From: Methylophilaceae bacterium | Lineage (GTDB): Bacteria > Pseudomonadota > Gammaproteobacteria > Burkholderiales > Methylophilaceae | Direction: 5' to 3' | Assembly (NCBI GenBank): GCA_025362115.1 | Contig: JANYIK010000049.1 | Coordinates: 1 to 26,297, forward strand | Length of the DNA: 26,297 nucleotides | Shown here: positions 5,761 to 14,829 of the stretch, piece after piece | How positions within the stretch are numbered: the first letter of the stretch is position 1 | Layout of the letters: each line of letters starts with the position of its first letter | Position numbers and translations under genes: made by a program | The notes under the pieces: model-generated | What the model was told of the DNA's origin: nothing | Seen by the model: the letters and a program-made list of their open reading frames with translations, nothing else | The model's database searches: none

Positions 5761-7193
5761 ATACGCTCTTGCAACATATGGCAAGTCTGGGTTTAGCACC
5801 TACACGCTTGGTGAGCGACAGTCGCCAAGTGAAAGCGGGAGATACTTTTATCGCCTACCCTGGCGAGGCGGTGGATGGCCGCAACTTTATCGCCCAAGCC
5901 ATAGAAAACGGTGCTGCCAGTGTGGTGTGGGATGAGACCAATTTTAGTTGGAATGCACAACATCACACGCCCAATTTTGCCGTGCGTAACTTGCGCGAAC
6001 AGGTTGGCGAAATCGCCAGCGTACTCTACGGCGAACCGTCGCAGAAGTTGTGGGTCATCGGCGTAACCGGCACCAATGGCAAAACTTCTTGCAGTCATTG
6101 GCTGGCGCAGGCGCTGAATCGCCTGGGACGCAAAACCGCAGTCATTGGCACGCTCGGTAACGGCTTCCCTGAAAATCTCGCAAAGGCTATCAATACCACG
6201 CCCGATCCCATTCTGTTGCAACGTTCATTAGCGGATTATTTGGCTGCTGGCGCTGACAGCATCGCCATGGAAGTGTCCTCTCATGCCTTGGTGCAAGGCC
6301 GCGTCAATGGCATGAAATTTGACGTGGCGCTACTCACCAATCTATCGCGCGATCACCTGGATTTCCATGGTGATATGAACGCCTACGCCGCTGCCAAGCG
6401 CATGCTGTTTACATGGCCGAACTTGCAAACGGCGGTATTAAATGCCGATGATGTGTTTGGTGCGGCGCTTGCGAGCGAACTTGATGCAGTAAAAGTGCTG
6501 ACTTACGGCTTCAATCACGCGGATGTCTGTGGCAGCAAGCTGAAACTGTCAGACGCGGGGCTAAGCATGACAGTGACTACGCCACAAGGCCAGTCTAAGC
6601 TGCAAGCGAATGTGCTGGGGCATTTCAACGCTTATAACTTACTCGCTGTACTGGCAGCATTGCTCGCTTCTGATGTTGGTTTACGGGATGCAATCAACGC
6701 ATTGGCAGAGGTAAAGTCCGTGGCTGGGCGCATGCAAACCTTAGGTGGCAACGACTTGCCCTTAGTCGTGGTGGATTACGCCCACACACCAGATGCCCTA
6801 GAAAAAGTATTAAGTACTTTACGCGAGCAATGCCATGGACAACTCATTTGCGTGTTCGGTTGTGGCGGCAACCGTGACCAAGGTAAGCGCCCGCTCATGG
6901 GCAAAGCAGCTTCTGACCTAGCAGATTTCACTATTGTCACTTCAGACAACCCGCGCCAAGAAGACCCCCTAGCCATCATTGAGCAAGTGCTGAAGGGAGT
7001 TCAAGGCCAGCATCGTGTTGAAACAGACCGTGCGGCAGCGATTAACTTAGCCATCAACATGGCGAATTCGGGCGACATCGTACTGTTAGCAGGTAAAGGT
7101 CACGAAGAGTCGCAGCAAATCGGCAATACCAAATTCCCTTTTAGCGATGCCTTAATCGCCAACCATGCGCTTAACAGCAAGGATGCAACATGA
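5757..7193 (+). CDS. murE: UDP-MurNAc-L-Ala-D-Glu:meso-diaminopimelate ligase
   Basis: Cytoplasmic Mur ligase that adds the third stem-peptide residue. The 478-residue protein has the N-terminal nucleotide-sugar domain with SDSRQVKAGDTF, the ATP-binding loop GVTGTNGKT at residues 102-110, the central domain with NLSRDHLDFHG, and the C-terminal domain with DNPR at 397-400. DNPR is the known signature of ligases that add meso-diaminopimelate rather than lysine, so the wall is predicted to be mDAP type. AAGGAG lies 5 bases before the ATG, which overlaps the ftsI stop. The 3' end overlaps murF. Confidence 0.97.
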   Translation: MNTLLQHMASLGLAPTRLVSDSRQVKAGDTFIAYPGEAVDGRNFIAQAIENGAASVVWDETNFSWNAQHHTPNFAVRNLREQVGEIASVLYGEPSQKLWVIGVTGTNGKTSCSHWLAQALNRLGRKTAVIGTLGNGFPENLAKAINTTPDPILLQRSLADYLAAGADSIAMEVSSHALVQGRVNGMKFDVALLTNLSRDHLDFHGDMNAYAAAKRMLFTWPNLQTAVLNADDVFGAALASELDAVKVLTYGFNHADVCGSKLKLSDAGLSMTVTTPQGQSKLQANVLGHFNAYNLLAVLAALLASDVGLRDAINALAEVKSVAGRMQTLGGNDLPLVVVDYAHTPDALEKVLSTLREQCHGQLICVFGCGGNRDQGKRPLMGKAASDLADFTIVTSDNPRQEDPLAIIEQVLKGVQGQHRVETDRAAAINLAINMANSGDIVLLAGKGHEESQQIGNTKFPFSDALIANHALNSKDAT

Positions 7194-8623
7194 ACGCACA
7201 GCATGAAGTCATTCATTTAGCGGAGGCACTGCCCATGATGACGCTACACGAAGCCGCGACTGCGGTTGAAGGCACGGTGATCGGTGCAGATGTCCATTTC
7301 AGCGGTATCAGCACTGATAGCCGGAAAATCACGATGGGCGATTTGTTCATCGCACTGCGCGGCGAGAACTTTGACGGGCATGAGTTCGTGGACGATTGTT
7401 TGCGGCAAGGCGCGGTGGCGGCAATGGTGGCTCAGGCATCAGGCATCAGGCATCAGGGATCGGGAAAAGCCTTGTTGGTGGTTGAGGATACGCGCTTGGC
7501 ATTAGGTCAGTTATCGGCGTATTGGCGTAGCAAGTTTGAAATTCCGCTAGCGGCGATCACTGGCAGCAACGGCAAAACTACGGTGAAAGAAATGCTGGCG
7601 AGTATTTTGGCAACCGAAGCAGGCGCAGACAACGTCATGGCGACCATAGGTAATCTGAATAACGACATTGGCCTGCCACTCACCCTGTTGCGCCTACGAA
7701 AGAATCACCGCTACGCCATCGCCGAAATGGGCATGAATCACGCGGGTGAAATTGACTATATGACGCACCTCGCCAAACCCACCGTGGCGATGATCAATAA
7801 CGCACAAGCCGCACATCTGCAGGGTTTAGGAAGTTTAGATGCGATCGCCAGTGCCAAAGGTGAGATTTTTGCCGGTTTGGCAGAAGACGGTATCGCAGTG
7901 ATCAATGCCGACGACGTTTACGCCAATTATTGGAAAATTCTGGCCGGTAGCCACCGCATCATGACGTTTGGCATGAATGATGGTGCGGATGTAGGAGCGA
8001 CAGTAGAAAATTTGCAACAAACAGGAAGTCGTTTATGTTTGAAATCACAGTTAGATGAAATCTGTATAGAGTTGCAAGTCCCTGGTTTACACAATGTGCT
8101 TAACGCACTGGCAGCGGCAACAGTCGCTATCGCCATGAACATATCACTTGCAAACATCCAAATAGGTTTGGAAAGTTTCACTGGCGTGAAAGGCCGGCTG
8201 CAACACAAGGTGGGCAAGGGCGGTTGCACCATTATTGACGATAGCTACAACGCTAATCCCAGCTCTATGCGCGCCGCGATTGATGTGCTCGCCACATGCG
8301 AGACTCCCAAGATTTTGGTGATGGGTGATATGGGTGAATTGGGTGAAGGTGCCGCAAAACTGCATCAAGAAATCGGTACTTATGCCAAGGCCGCCGGTAT
8401 CACACAATTATTCGCGCTAGGCGAATTAAGCCAGCATACGGTGCAAGCGTTCGGTAATGGCGCAACTCATTTCAATAACCCACAAGCGTTAGCGGCAATG
8501 CTGGAGAGTTATCTCGTGCCGCAAGCTACAGTGTTGGTGAAAGGGTCGCGGTTTATGCAAATGGAACGTGTAGTGGCACTCATCACCAATGGCCATAGCA
8601 ATGGTAACGGGGGGGCGCACTGA
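7190..8623 (+). CDS. murF: UDP-MurNAc-tripeptide:D-Ala-D-Ala ligase
   Basis: Adds D-Ala-D-Ala to finish the UDP-MurNAc-pentapeptide in the cytoplasm. From this ATG the product is 477 residues, with STDSRKITMGDLFIALRGE in the N-terminal domain, the ATP loop TGSNGKTT at 124-131, NxxxAHLQGLGS in the central domain and DDSYNANPSSM in the C-terminal part. This start overlaps the murE stop (ATGA) and has AAGGA 6 bases upstream. An in-frame ATG at 7235 has a stronger GGAGG site 8 bases upstream and gives MMTLHEAA, which fits the family N-terminus better, so it may be the true start. A 7-base tandem repeat (7432-7459) encodes a loop roughly five residues longer than in E. coli. The C-terminal tail is rich in Gly, Asn and His and contains a run of seven G (8609-8615). 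Confidence 0.96.
   Translation: MNAQHEVIHLAEALPMMTLHEAATAVEGTVIGADVHFSGISTDSRKITMGDLFIALRGENFDGHEFVDDCLRQGAVAAMVAQASGIRHQGSGKALLVVEDTRLALGQLSAYWRSKFEIPLAAITGSNGKTTVKEMLASILATEAGADNVMATIGNLNNDIGLPLTLLRLRKNHRYAIAEMGMNHAGEIDYMTHLAKPTVAMINNAQAAHLQGLGSLDAIASAKGEIFAGLAEDGIAVINADDVYANYWKILAGSHRIMTFGMNDGADVGATVENLQQTGSRLCLKSQLDEICIELQVPGLHNVLNALAAATVAIAMNISLANIQIGLESFTGVKGRLQHKVGKGGCTIIDDSYNANPSSMRAAIDVLATCETPKILVMGDMGELGEGAAKLHQEIGTYAKAAGITQLFALGELSQHTVQAFGNGATHFNNPQALAAMLESYLVPQATVLVKGSRFMQMERVVALITNGHSNGNGGAH
7432..7459 (+). repeat. 7-base tandem repeat inside murF
   Basis: Four consecutive copies of the unit TCAGGCA, the last as TCAGGGA, followed by a decayed TCGGGA. It encodes roughly residues 81-91 of MurF (around ASGIRHQG). 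Because the unit is not a multiple of three, gain or loss of one copy would shift the murF frame. Confidence 0.9.
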
Positions 8624-9726
8624 TGTTACTAGAACTCTTCCGCTGGTTGGCGCACGACGTACGTACCTTCAATGTATTCAACTACATCACGCTACGTGCC
8701 GTCATGGCCACGCTCACAGCGTTGATGATTTCCTTTGTGGTAGGCCCAGTAATGATACGCAAGTTGACGCAATACAAAGTTGGTCAATCGGTGCGTGATG
8801 ACGGTCCGCAAACACACTTGATTAAAGCCGGAACGCCGACCATGGGTGGCGCACTGATTTTGGTCGCCATCGTCATTTCTACACTTTTGTGGGCAGATCT
8901 GAGCAATAGATACGTTTGGGTAGTACTCATTGTCACCTTGGGATTCGGCATCATCGGCTGGGTAGATGACTGGCGCAAAGTGGTGTACCGCAATCCCAAA
9001 GGTTTATCAGCTAGAGAAAAATATTTCTGGCAGACGGTACTGGGTTTTGGCGCAGCGTTTTATCTGTTTCACACCGCCACCTTACCGTCAGAAACCACCC
9101 TTATTTTCCCATTTTTCAAGCACGTCATGCTGCCACTCGGCGCCGTAGGATTCATCCTGCTCACCTATTTCGTCATCGTTGGCAGCAGTAATGCCGTCAA
9201 TCTCACCGACGGCCTAGACGGTCTCGCCATCATGCCCACAGTGCTGGTTGCCAGCGCCTTGGCCATATTTGCCTACGCCGCAGGCCACTTATATTTTTCT
9301 AAATACTTGGGCATTCCTTATGTGCCTGGAGCCGGCGAACTCGCAGTGTTCTGCACCGCGATTGCCGGAGCGGGTTTAGGTTTTCTATGGTTTAACGCTT
9401 ATCCGGCTGAAGTATTTATGGGTGACGTAGGTGCATTGGCGCTAGGGGCAGCGCTGGGCGTGGTAGCCGTGATAGTCCGCCAAGAAATAGTGCTGTTCAT
9501 CATGGGTGGCGTATTCGTGGTGGAAACCTTATCCGTAGCGGCACAAGTGGGCTATTTCAAATACACAAAATACAGATTCGGCGAGGGCAAGCGCATCTTT
9601 TTGATGGCGCCGCTGCACCACCACTACGAGCAAAAAGGCTGGAAAGAAACGCAAGTGGTCGTGCGATTTTGGATTATCACCATGATGCTGGTGCTGGTGG
9701 GACTTTCGACATTGAAACTACGATGA
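8623..9726 (+). CDS. mraY: Phospho-MurNAc-pentapeptide transferase
   Basis: Polytopic inner-membrane enzyme that transfers phospho-MurNAc-pentapeptide from UDP to undecaprenyl phosphate, giving lipid I. The 367-residue protein begins MLLELFRWL and has about ten hydrophobic segments. The aspartates known to be needed in E. coli are at the matching places: Asp115 and Asp116 in DDWRK, and Asp268 in MGDVGALALG. NLTDGLDGLA and the PLHHHYEQKGW loop (His332-334) are also present. The ATG overlaps the murF stop by one base, just after a run of seven G that may act as ribosome site. The stop overlaps the murD start. Confidence 0.98.
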   Translation: MLLELFRWLAHDVRTFNVFNYITLRAVMATLTALMISFVVGPVMIRKLTQYKVGQSVRDDGPQTHLIKAGTPTMGGALILVAIVISTLLWADLSNRYVWVVLIVTLGFGIIGWVDDWRKVVYRNPKGLSAREKYFWQTVLGFGAAFYLFHTATLPSETTLIFPFFKHVMLPLGAVGFILLTYFVIVGSSNAVNLTDGLDGLAIMPTVLVASALAIFAYAAGHLYFSKYLGIPYVPGAGELAVFCTAIAGAGLGFLWFNAYPAEVFMGDVGALALGAALGVVAVIVRQEIVLFIMGGVFVVETLSVAAQVGYFKYTKYRFGEGKRIFLMAPLHHHYEQKGWKETQVVVRFWIITMMLVLVGLSTLKLR

Positions 9727-11081
9727 CACTAGAACTCAAAGACAGACAAGTATTAGTGCTGGGGCTGGGCGATACCGGTCTGTCGGCGCTGCGCTGGTTG
9801 AAAAACCAAGGCGCACGTTTGTCTGTGGCTGACACCCGCGAAGCGCCGCCATCTTTGGATGTATTAAGGCGCGAATTACCCGAAGTCATCACCCATCTAG
9901 GCGAGTTCAAAGACAACGTCTTCATCCAACCCGATCTCATCGTTATCAGTCCGGGCGTGCCACTCACCACCCCACAAGTACAAACTGCGATTGCGCGGGG
10001 CATTCCGGTGGTGGGCGATGTAGAGTTGTTTGCCCAGCACCGACCAAAAACCGCCAAAGTCATTGCTATTACAGGTTCTAACGGTAAAAGCACAGTGACA
10101 ATTTTGGTCGGAGAAATGTGCAAAAACGCAGGACTCAAGACCATCGTCGCAGGCAATATCGGCCTACCCGTGCTGGATACCTTGGCCATGGCAACGCCGG
10201 ATGTTTATGTGCTGGAACTTTCTAGTTTTCAATTGGAGACCACCAGCAGCCTCAATGCCGACAGCGCTACTGTGCTGAATGTCACCGAAGATCACCTAGA
10301 TCGCTACCAAACCCTTGCCCAATATGCCGCAGCTAAAGCACGCATATTCAAGGGTTCTGGTATCCAAGTGTTAAATCGCCAAGACGATTTCAGTCACAAC
10401 ATGGCCTTGAACGCGCGCCCACAATTGAGTTTTGGGCTCGATGCCCCTAGCGAAGAGCATGAGTTTGGTATTACTCAGCAACATTTTTCTCAAGGAAAAA
10501 CCAAGCTAATGGCGCTATCGAACATGAAAATCGCCGGTTCGCACAATGCCAGTAACGCGCTGGCAGCTTTGGCTTTATGCCATTCCATCAAACTGGAATA
10601 CGCTACTTTGCTCAACACTTTAAGCCAGTTCAAAGGCTTGCCACATCGGGTGGAATGGGTAACAGAGGTGCATGGCGTTACGTTTTATGACGATTCCAAA
10701 GGTACCAATGTGGGTGCAACCTGCGCTGCCTTGGCAGGTTTGCCGCAGAAAGTGGTACTGATTGCGGGCGGCGATGGTAAAGGTCAGGACTTTAGTCCGC
10801 TACGTAGCGCTGTGTGCGAAAACGCCCGTGCCGTGATATTGCTGGGACGCGATGCACCGTTGATTACAAAAGCACTACAAGACTGCGCCGTGCCGCTGAT
10901 TCACGTCAGCACAATGGAAGAGGCTGTGACTCAAGCTTATCAAGCTGCACAAAAAGGCGACGCGGTATTACTCTCTCCCGCCTGCGCCAGCTTTGACATG
11001 TTCCGCAATTATCAGCACCGCGCTGAATGTTTTATCGCGGCGGTAAACGATTTAGAAAACGAAAGTCGAGCCGCCGCATGA
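9723..11081 (+). CDS. murD: UDP-MurNAc-L-alanine:D-glutamate ligase
   Basis: Cytoplasmic Mur ligase adding D-glutamate to UDP-MurNAc-L-Ala. From the ATG at 9723, which overlaps the mraY stop (ATGA), the product is 452 residues. It starts with the Rossmann-like VLVLGLGDTGLSALRWL, has the ATP loop TGSNGKST at 117-124, ELSSFQLE and NVTEDHLDRY in the central domain, and FYDDSKGTNVGAT and LLSPACASFDMF in the C-terminal domain. The frame stays open upstream to an ATG at 9669, but those 18 residues lie inside mraY and match nothing in the family. No clear ribosome site is visible, so translation is probably coupled to mraY. Confidence 0.97.
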   Translation: MTLELKDRQVLVLGLGDTGLSALRWLKNQGARLSVADTREAPPSLDVLRRELPEVITHLGEFKDNVFIQPDLIVISPGVPLTTPQVQTAIARGIPVVGDVELFAQHRPKTAKVIAITGSNGKSTVTILVGEMCKNAGLKTIVAGNIGLPVLDTLAMATPDVYVLELSSFQLETTSSLNADSATVLNVTEDHLDRYQTLAQYAAAKARIFKGSGIQVLNRQDDFSHNMALNARPQLSFGLDAPSEEHEFGITQQHFSQGKTKLMALSNMKIAGSHNASNALAALALCHSIKLEYATLLNTLSQFKGLPHRVEWVTEVHGVTFYDDSKGTNVGATCAALAGLPQKVVLIAGGDGKGQDFSPLRSAVCENARAVILLGRDAPLITKALQDCAVPLIHVSTMEEAVTQAYQAAQKGDAVLLSPACASFDMFRNYQHRAECFIAAVNDLENESRAAA

Positions 11082-12241
11082 TGCAGATGCTAAAAGGCCA
11101 CAACAAAATCGTAGCCGCTACTTACGACCAAAGCTTACTGTGGACAGTTTTGTTGCTACTCGGTTTCGGGCTGGTGATGGTGTATTCCGCATCCATCGCC
11201 ATGGCAGAGTCCGACAAGGCGTTCGGCCATCAATCCACCTATTTTTTAGTGCGCCACGCTATCTTTTTGATTGTCGGCATGGTCACCGCTCTTATCAGCT
11301 TTCAAATCCCCACCAAAGTATGGCAACGCGCCGCGCCCATGTTGTTTTTAATAGGCTTGGCGCTGCTGGTCATCGTTTTGATTCCCGGCTTGGGACGCGA
11401 AGTCAACGGCAGTCGGCGGTGGATTCCGTTGATTTTCATCACGCTGCAACCCTCCGAACTCATGAAGCTTTTCGCCGCCATGTACGTCGCCGACTACACC
11501 GTGCGTAAAGCCGCATTTTTGCAAAGCTTTACCAAAGGATTTTTGCCCATGCTGGGTGTGATGCTACTGGTCGCAGCACTGTTATTACGTGAACCGGACT
11601 TTGGCGCGTTTGCCGTCATCGCCGCGATTTCGGTCTCCATTTTATGGCTGGGTGGCATCAACGCGCGTATTTTCGTGGGTCTCCTTGGTATGCTGGTAGT
11701 GGGCTTTGTGCTGCTGATTTTGAGCTCACCCTACCGCCTGCAACGCATCGTCGGCTTTATGGATCCTTGGGCTGACCCATATGGCAAAGGCTATCAACTC
11801 TCCCACGCTTTAATTGCCTTTGGAAGAGGTGAATGGCTAGGCGTGGGTCTGGGCGGTAGTGTAGAAAAATTGCTGTATTTACCCGAAGCACACACTGACT
11901 TTTTGCTGGCGGTGATTGCTGAAGAGTTAGGTTTTATGGGTGTACTGGCGGTAGTGGCGCTATTTACATGGCTGGTGATGCGAGCATTCGCTATCGCCAA
12001 AGAAGCTGCGCTGTATGACCGTAATTTTTCTGCGCTGCTGGCTCAAGGTATAGGTGTGTGGCTGGGCGTGCAATCCTTCATCAACATGGGGGTCAACATG
12101 GGGCTGCTGCCCACCAAAGGCTTGACTCTGCCCCTACTCTCATTCGGTGGTAGCGGTATCGTGGCCAACTGCGTGGCACTGGCTGTGCTGCTGCGAATTG
12201 ACTACGAGAGCCGAAGACTGGCGAAAGGGTTACCCGCATGA
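11078..12241 (+). CDS. ftsW: Septal peptidoglycan glycosyltransferase FtsW
   Basis: SEDS-family inner-membrane polymerase that makes septal glycan strands from lipid II, in complex with FtsI. From the ATG at 11078, overlapping the murD stop by 4 bases, the product is 387 residues with about ten hydrophobic helices. Family marks are GFGLVMVYSAS near the first helix, the loop LGREVNGSRRWIPL, LQPSELMK, LREPDFGAF, SxxxxEKLLYLPEAHTDF and the C-terminal LLSFGGSG. The frame is open upstream to 11027, but that extension is out-of-frame murD sequence. Two more ATGs (11081, 11087) could also serve, changing the length by up to three residues. Confidence 0.97.
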   Translation: MMQMLKGHNKIVAATYDQSLLWTVLLLLGFGLVMVYSASIAMAESDKAFGHQSTYFLVRHAIFLIVGMVTALISFQIPTKVWQRAAPMLFLIGLALLVIVLIPGLGREVNGSRRWIPLIFITLQPSELMKLFAAMYVADYTVRKAAFLQSFTKGFLPMLGVMLLVAALLLREPDFGAFAVIAAISVSILWLGGINARIFVGLLGMLVVGFVLLILSSPYRLQRIVGFMDPWADPYGKGYQLSHALIAFGRGEWLGVGLGGSVEKLLYLPEAHTDFLLAVIAEELGFMGVLAVVALFTWLVMRAFAIAKEAALYDRNFSALLAQGIGVWLGVQSFINMGVNMGLLPTKGLTLPLLSFGGSGIVANCVALAVLLRIDYESRRLAKGLPA

Positions 12242-13311
12242 GCCGCCTCGCACCAACTCTCATGGTGATGGCCGGAGGTACAGGCGGTCACGTATTTCCC
12301 GCCATCGCTGTGGCCGACAGGCTAAAAACCAAAGGCTGGAATATCGTGTGGCTAGCAACCGAAGGGGGCATGGAAAACCAGTTGATCACAGGCAAGGGCT
12401 ACGCCAGCAGCATGATTAAAATAAAAGGTATCCGCGGCAAAGGTTTATTACGTAAGCTTGCCGCGCCCTTCCAAGTCCTACTCGCCTGTCAACAAAGCCT
12501 ACAAGCCTTGCGTCACCATAAACCAGACGTGGTGCTGGGTATGGGCGGGTTTGCTGCATTCCCCGGTGGTTTGATGGCTTGGTTTTTACGTAAACCACTG
12601 GTGATTCACGAACAAAACTCGGTGGCAGGTTTAACCAACCGTATGCTGTCAATTTTTGCCAAACGCGTGTTGGCGGCATTCCCCAGTGCCTTTGGTAATA
12701 AAGCCACGCTCGTTGGTAACCCTGTCCGCGACGAAATTACAGCATTGCCGCCCCCCGCAGAGCGCTTTGATAAGCGTGAAGGGGCGCTACGTATTTTGGT
12801 CATCGGCGGCAGTCTTGGCGCACAAGTACTCAACGAAACCGTGCCACAAGCGCTTGGCACTATTGCCCCTGAAAACCGCCCACAAATCATCCACCAAGCG
12901 GGCGCTAAGCATATTGACCAATTACAGGCCAACTACCAAAAAGCAGGCGTGACTTCCGACACCCGCGCTTTTATTGACGACATGGCGGCGATGTACGGCT
13001 GGTGCGATCTGGTAATTTGCCGCGCTGGAGCGCTTACCGTGGCCGAACTGGCCGCCGCTGGTGTGGCCAGCATTTTGGTGCCTTTCCCCCACGCCGTGGA
13101 TGATCACCAAACAAGCAATGCGCGCTATTTGTCCGATGCGGGGGCAGCCTTATTGCTACCGCAACATACTCTCAATACAACAGACTTGGCCAAAACGATT
13201 TCGGGTTTAACACGAAAGAAATTACTGGAAATGGCGCTTAAAGCACGCGCCTTGGGCAAACCAGACGCCACGATGGATGTGGCGAGGATGTGCGAGGAGT
13301 TGGTTCGATGA
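12238..13311 (+). CDS. murG: UDP-GlcNAc:lipid I N-acetylglucosaminyltransferase
   Basis: Peripheral inner-membrane glycosyltransferase (GT28) that converts lipid I to lipid II. The 357-residue product has the N-terminal glycine-rich loop AGGTGGHVFP at 12-21, GMGGFAAFPGG and HEQNSVAGLTNR in the acceptor domain, VIGGSLGA at the start of the C-terminal domain, and the UDP-GlcNAc site CRAGALTVAELAAAG followed by PHAVDDHQTSNA. Its ATG overlaps the ftsW stop by 4 bases. It ends the unbroken chain of overlapping genes; a gap of about 120 bases follows before murC. Confidence 0.97.
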   Translation: MSRLAPTLMVMAGGTGGHVFPAIAVADRLKTKGWNIVWLATEGGMENQLITGKGYASSMIKIKGIRGKGLLRKLAAPFQVLLACQQSLQALRHHKPDVVLGMGGFAAFPGGLMAWFLRKPLVIHEQNSVAGLTNRMLSIFAKRVLAAFPSAFGNKATLVGNPVRDEITALPPPAERFDKREGALRILVIGGSLGAQVLNETVPQALGTIAPENRPQIIHQAGAKHIDQLQANYQKAGVTSDTRAFIDDMAAMYGWCDLVICRAGALTVAELAAAGVASILVPFPHAVDDHQTSNARYLSDAGAALLLPQHTLNTTDLAKTISGLTRKKLLEMALKARALGKPDATMDVARMCEELVR

Positions 13312-13316
13312 TTATT

Positions 13317-13416
13317 AGAGGAGAGAGAAGAGAGAAGGAGAAAGGGAGAAAGTGCAGCCCTAGTAAGTTATGGAGTAAAGCGGTTCTCACCCTTCCCCTT
13401 TATCCCTCACCCCTTC
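13317..13416 (+). other. murG-murC spacer with purine run and pyrimidine tract
   Basis: An uninterrupted run of 36 purines (13317-13352, mainly GA repeats) is followed 31 bases later by a pyrimidine-rich tract (13384-13416) with only three A residues. AAGGGAGAA (13342-13350) can pair with TTCTC-A-CCCTT (13384-13394) with one bulged A. No T run follows, so it does not look like an intrinsic terminator. It separates murC from the overlapping genes upstream and may hold a processing site, mRNA structure or weak promoter; I cannot tell which. Confidence 0.4.
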
Positions 13417-13434
13417 GCGATGCAAAGCATAGCC

Positions 13435-14829
13435 ATGAAACATAAGGTAAAACACATTCATTTCGTCGGCATAGGCGGCTCTGGCATGAGCGGCATTGCC
13501 GAGGTATTACTGAATTTGGGCTTTAGCGTGAGCGGCTCTGACTTGGCGGATAACGCCATCACTCAACACCTTAAAGCTTTAGGTGCAAGCGTGCATCAAG
13601 GCCACCTCGCGAGCAATCTGAATGCTGCTGATGTGGTGGTAGTTTCTACTGCGGTGAGAGACGACAACCCAGAAGTTTTAGCCGCCCGACACCGCAACAT
13701 TCCTATCGTGCCACGCGCCATGATGCTGGCAGAGTTAATGCGTTTCAAACAAGGCATCGCAGTGGCTGGAACGCACGGCAAAACCACCACCACCAGCCTT
13801 ATCGCCAGTATTCTGGCGGGAGGCGGCATGGATCCCACCTTTGTCATCGGCGGCAGGTTGGAATCCGCCAACAGTAACGCACGACTAGGCGAGGGCGAGT
13901 TTATCGTGGTAGAGGCGGATGAATCGGATGCGTCGTTCCTGCATTTATCCCCCACTCTGGCAGTGGTGACCAACATAGACGCAGATCACATGGAGACTTA
14001 CGGTCATGATTTTGAACGTCTCAAAAGTGCTTTTGTAGAGTTTTTGCAGTGTCTGCCATTTTACGGCATGGCGGTGTTGTGTGTAGATGACCCTAACGTC
14101 CGCGCCATATTGCCGCGCGTCACCAAGCCGGTGATGTCGTATGGATTTAGCGAAGAAGCCCGCATTCGCGCAGTGAATGTACGCGCTGACGGTGCACAGA
14201 TGAAATTCACCGTACAGCGCATCAATGGTGTGACCACTAAGTTTGACGTAACGCTCAATTTAACCGGAACGCACAATGTGCTGAATGCGCTGGCCGCGAT
14301 TGCTATTGCCAGCGAATTGAATGTCTCGGATGCAGCGATTATTAAGGCACTGGCCGAATTCAAAGGTGTTGGGCGACGCTTTCAGCGATACGGGGAAATT
14401 CCTGCCAAAAATGGCGGCGCATTTACCCTGATAGACGACTACGGCCACCATCCGGTGGAAATGCAGGCAGTGATTAACGCCGCCCGTGGCGCATTCCCCA
14501 ATCGCCGTTTGGTGCTTGCCTTTCAACCACATCGTTACACCAGAACTCGTGATTGCTTTGAAGATTTTGTGCGCGTGTTGTCCCAAACAGATGTGGTGTT
14601 GCTCACCGAGATATATGCAGCAGGCGAAGCGCCTATCGTGGCGGCAGATACACGCACTTTGATCCGCGCCATTCGCGTGCTGGATAAGGTCGAACCGATA
14701 TTCGTGGAAACCACCACCGAACTGCCTGCGGCGATATTGGAAATCGCCAAAGCTGACGACGTGGTCATCGTCATGGGCGCTGGCTCTATCGGGCAAGTAG
14801 CGGCAAAAACAAAGGAGTTGGCGCAGTGA
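13435..14829 (+). CDS. murC: UDP-N-acetylmuramate:L-alanine ligase
   Basis: First Mur ligase, adding L-alanine to UDP-MurNAc in the cytoplasm. From the ATG at 13435 the product is 464 residues, beginning MKHKVKHIHFVGIGGSGMSG, which matches betaproteobacterial MurC exactly in layout. The ATP loop is AGTHGKTTTTSL at 111-122; VVEADESDASF and NIDADHMETY follow, and IDDYGHHP and FQPHRYTR lie in the C-terminal domain. An in-frame ATG at 13420 would add MQSIA and is less likely. Neither start has a visible ribosome site; both follow a pyrimidine-rich tract. The stop overlaps the murB start. Confidence 0.97.
   Translation: MKHKVKHIHFVGIGGSGMSGIAEVLLNLGFSVSGSDLADNAITQHLKALGASVHQGHLASNLNAADVVVVSTAVRDDNPEVLAARHRNIPIVPRAMMLAELMRFKQGIAVAGTHGKTTTTSLIASILAGGGMDPTFVIGGRLESANSNARLGEGEFIVVEADESDASFLHLSPTLAVVTNIDADHMETYGHDFERLKSAFVEFLQCLPFYGMAVLCVDDPNVRAILPRVTKPVMSYGFSEEARIRAVNVRADGAQMKFTVQRINGVTTKFDVTLNLTGTHNVLNALAAIAIASELNVSDAAIIKALAEFKGVGRRFQRYGEIPAKNGGAFTLIDDYGHHPVEMQAVINAARGAFPNRRLVLAFQPHRYTRTRDCFEDFVRVLSQTDVVLLTEIYAAGEAPIVAADTRTLIRAIRVLDKVEPIFVETTTELPAAILEIAKADDVVIVMGAGSIGQVAAKTKELAQ

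Noticed and set aside
9669..9722. Longer N-terminus for murD, and likewise upstream extensions of ftsW, ftsQ, lpxC and the SDR gene
   Set aside because: The added residues are out-of-frame translation of the preceding gene or promoter region; family N-termini begin at the internal ATGs chosen.
11140..11508. Plus-strand frame of 122 codons in ftsW
   Set aside because: Overlaps FtsW membrane helices in another frame; Arg- and His-rich shadow.
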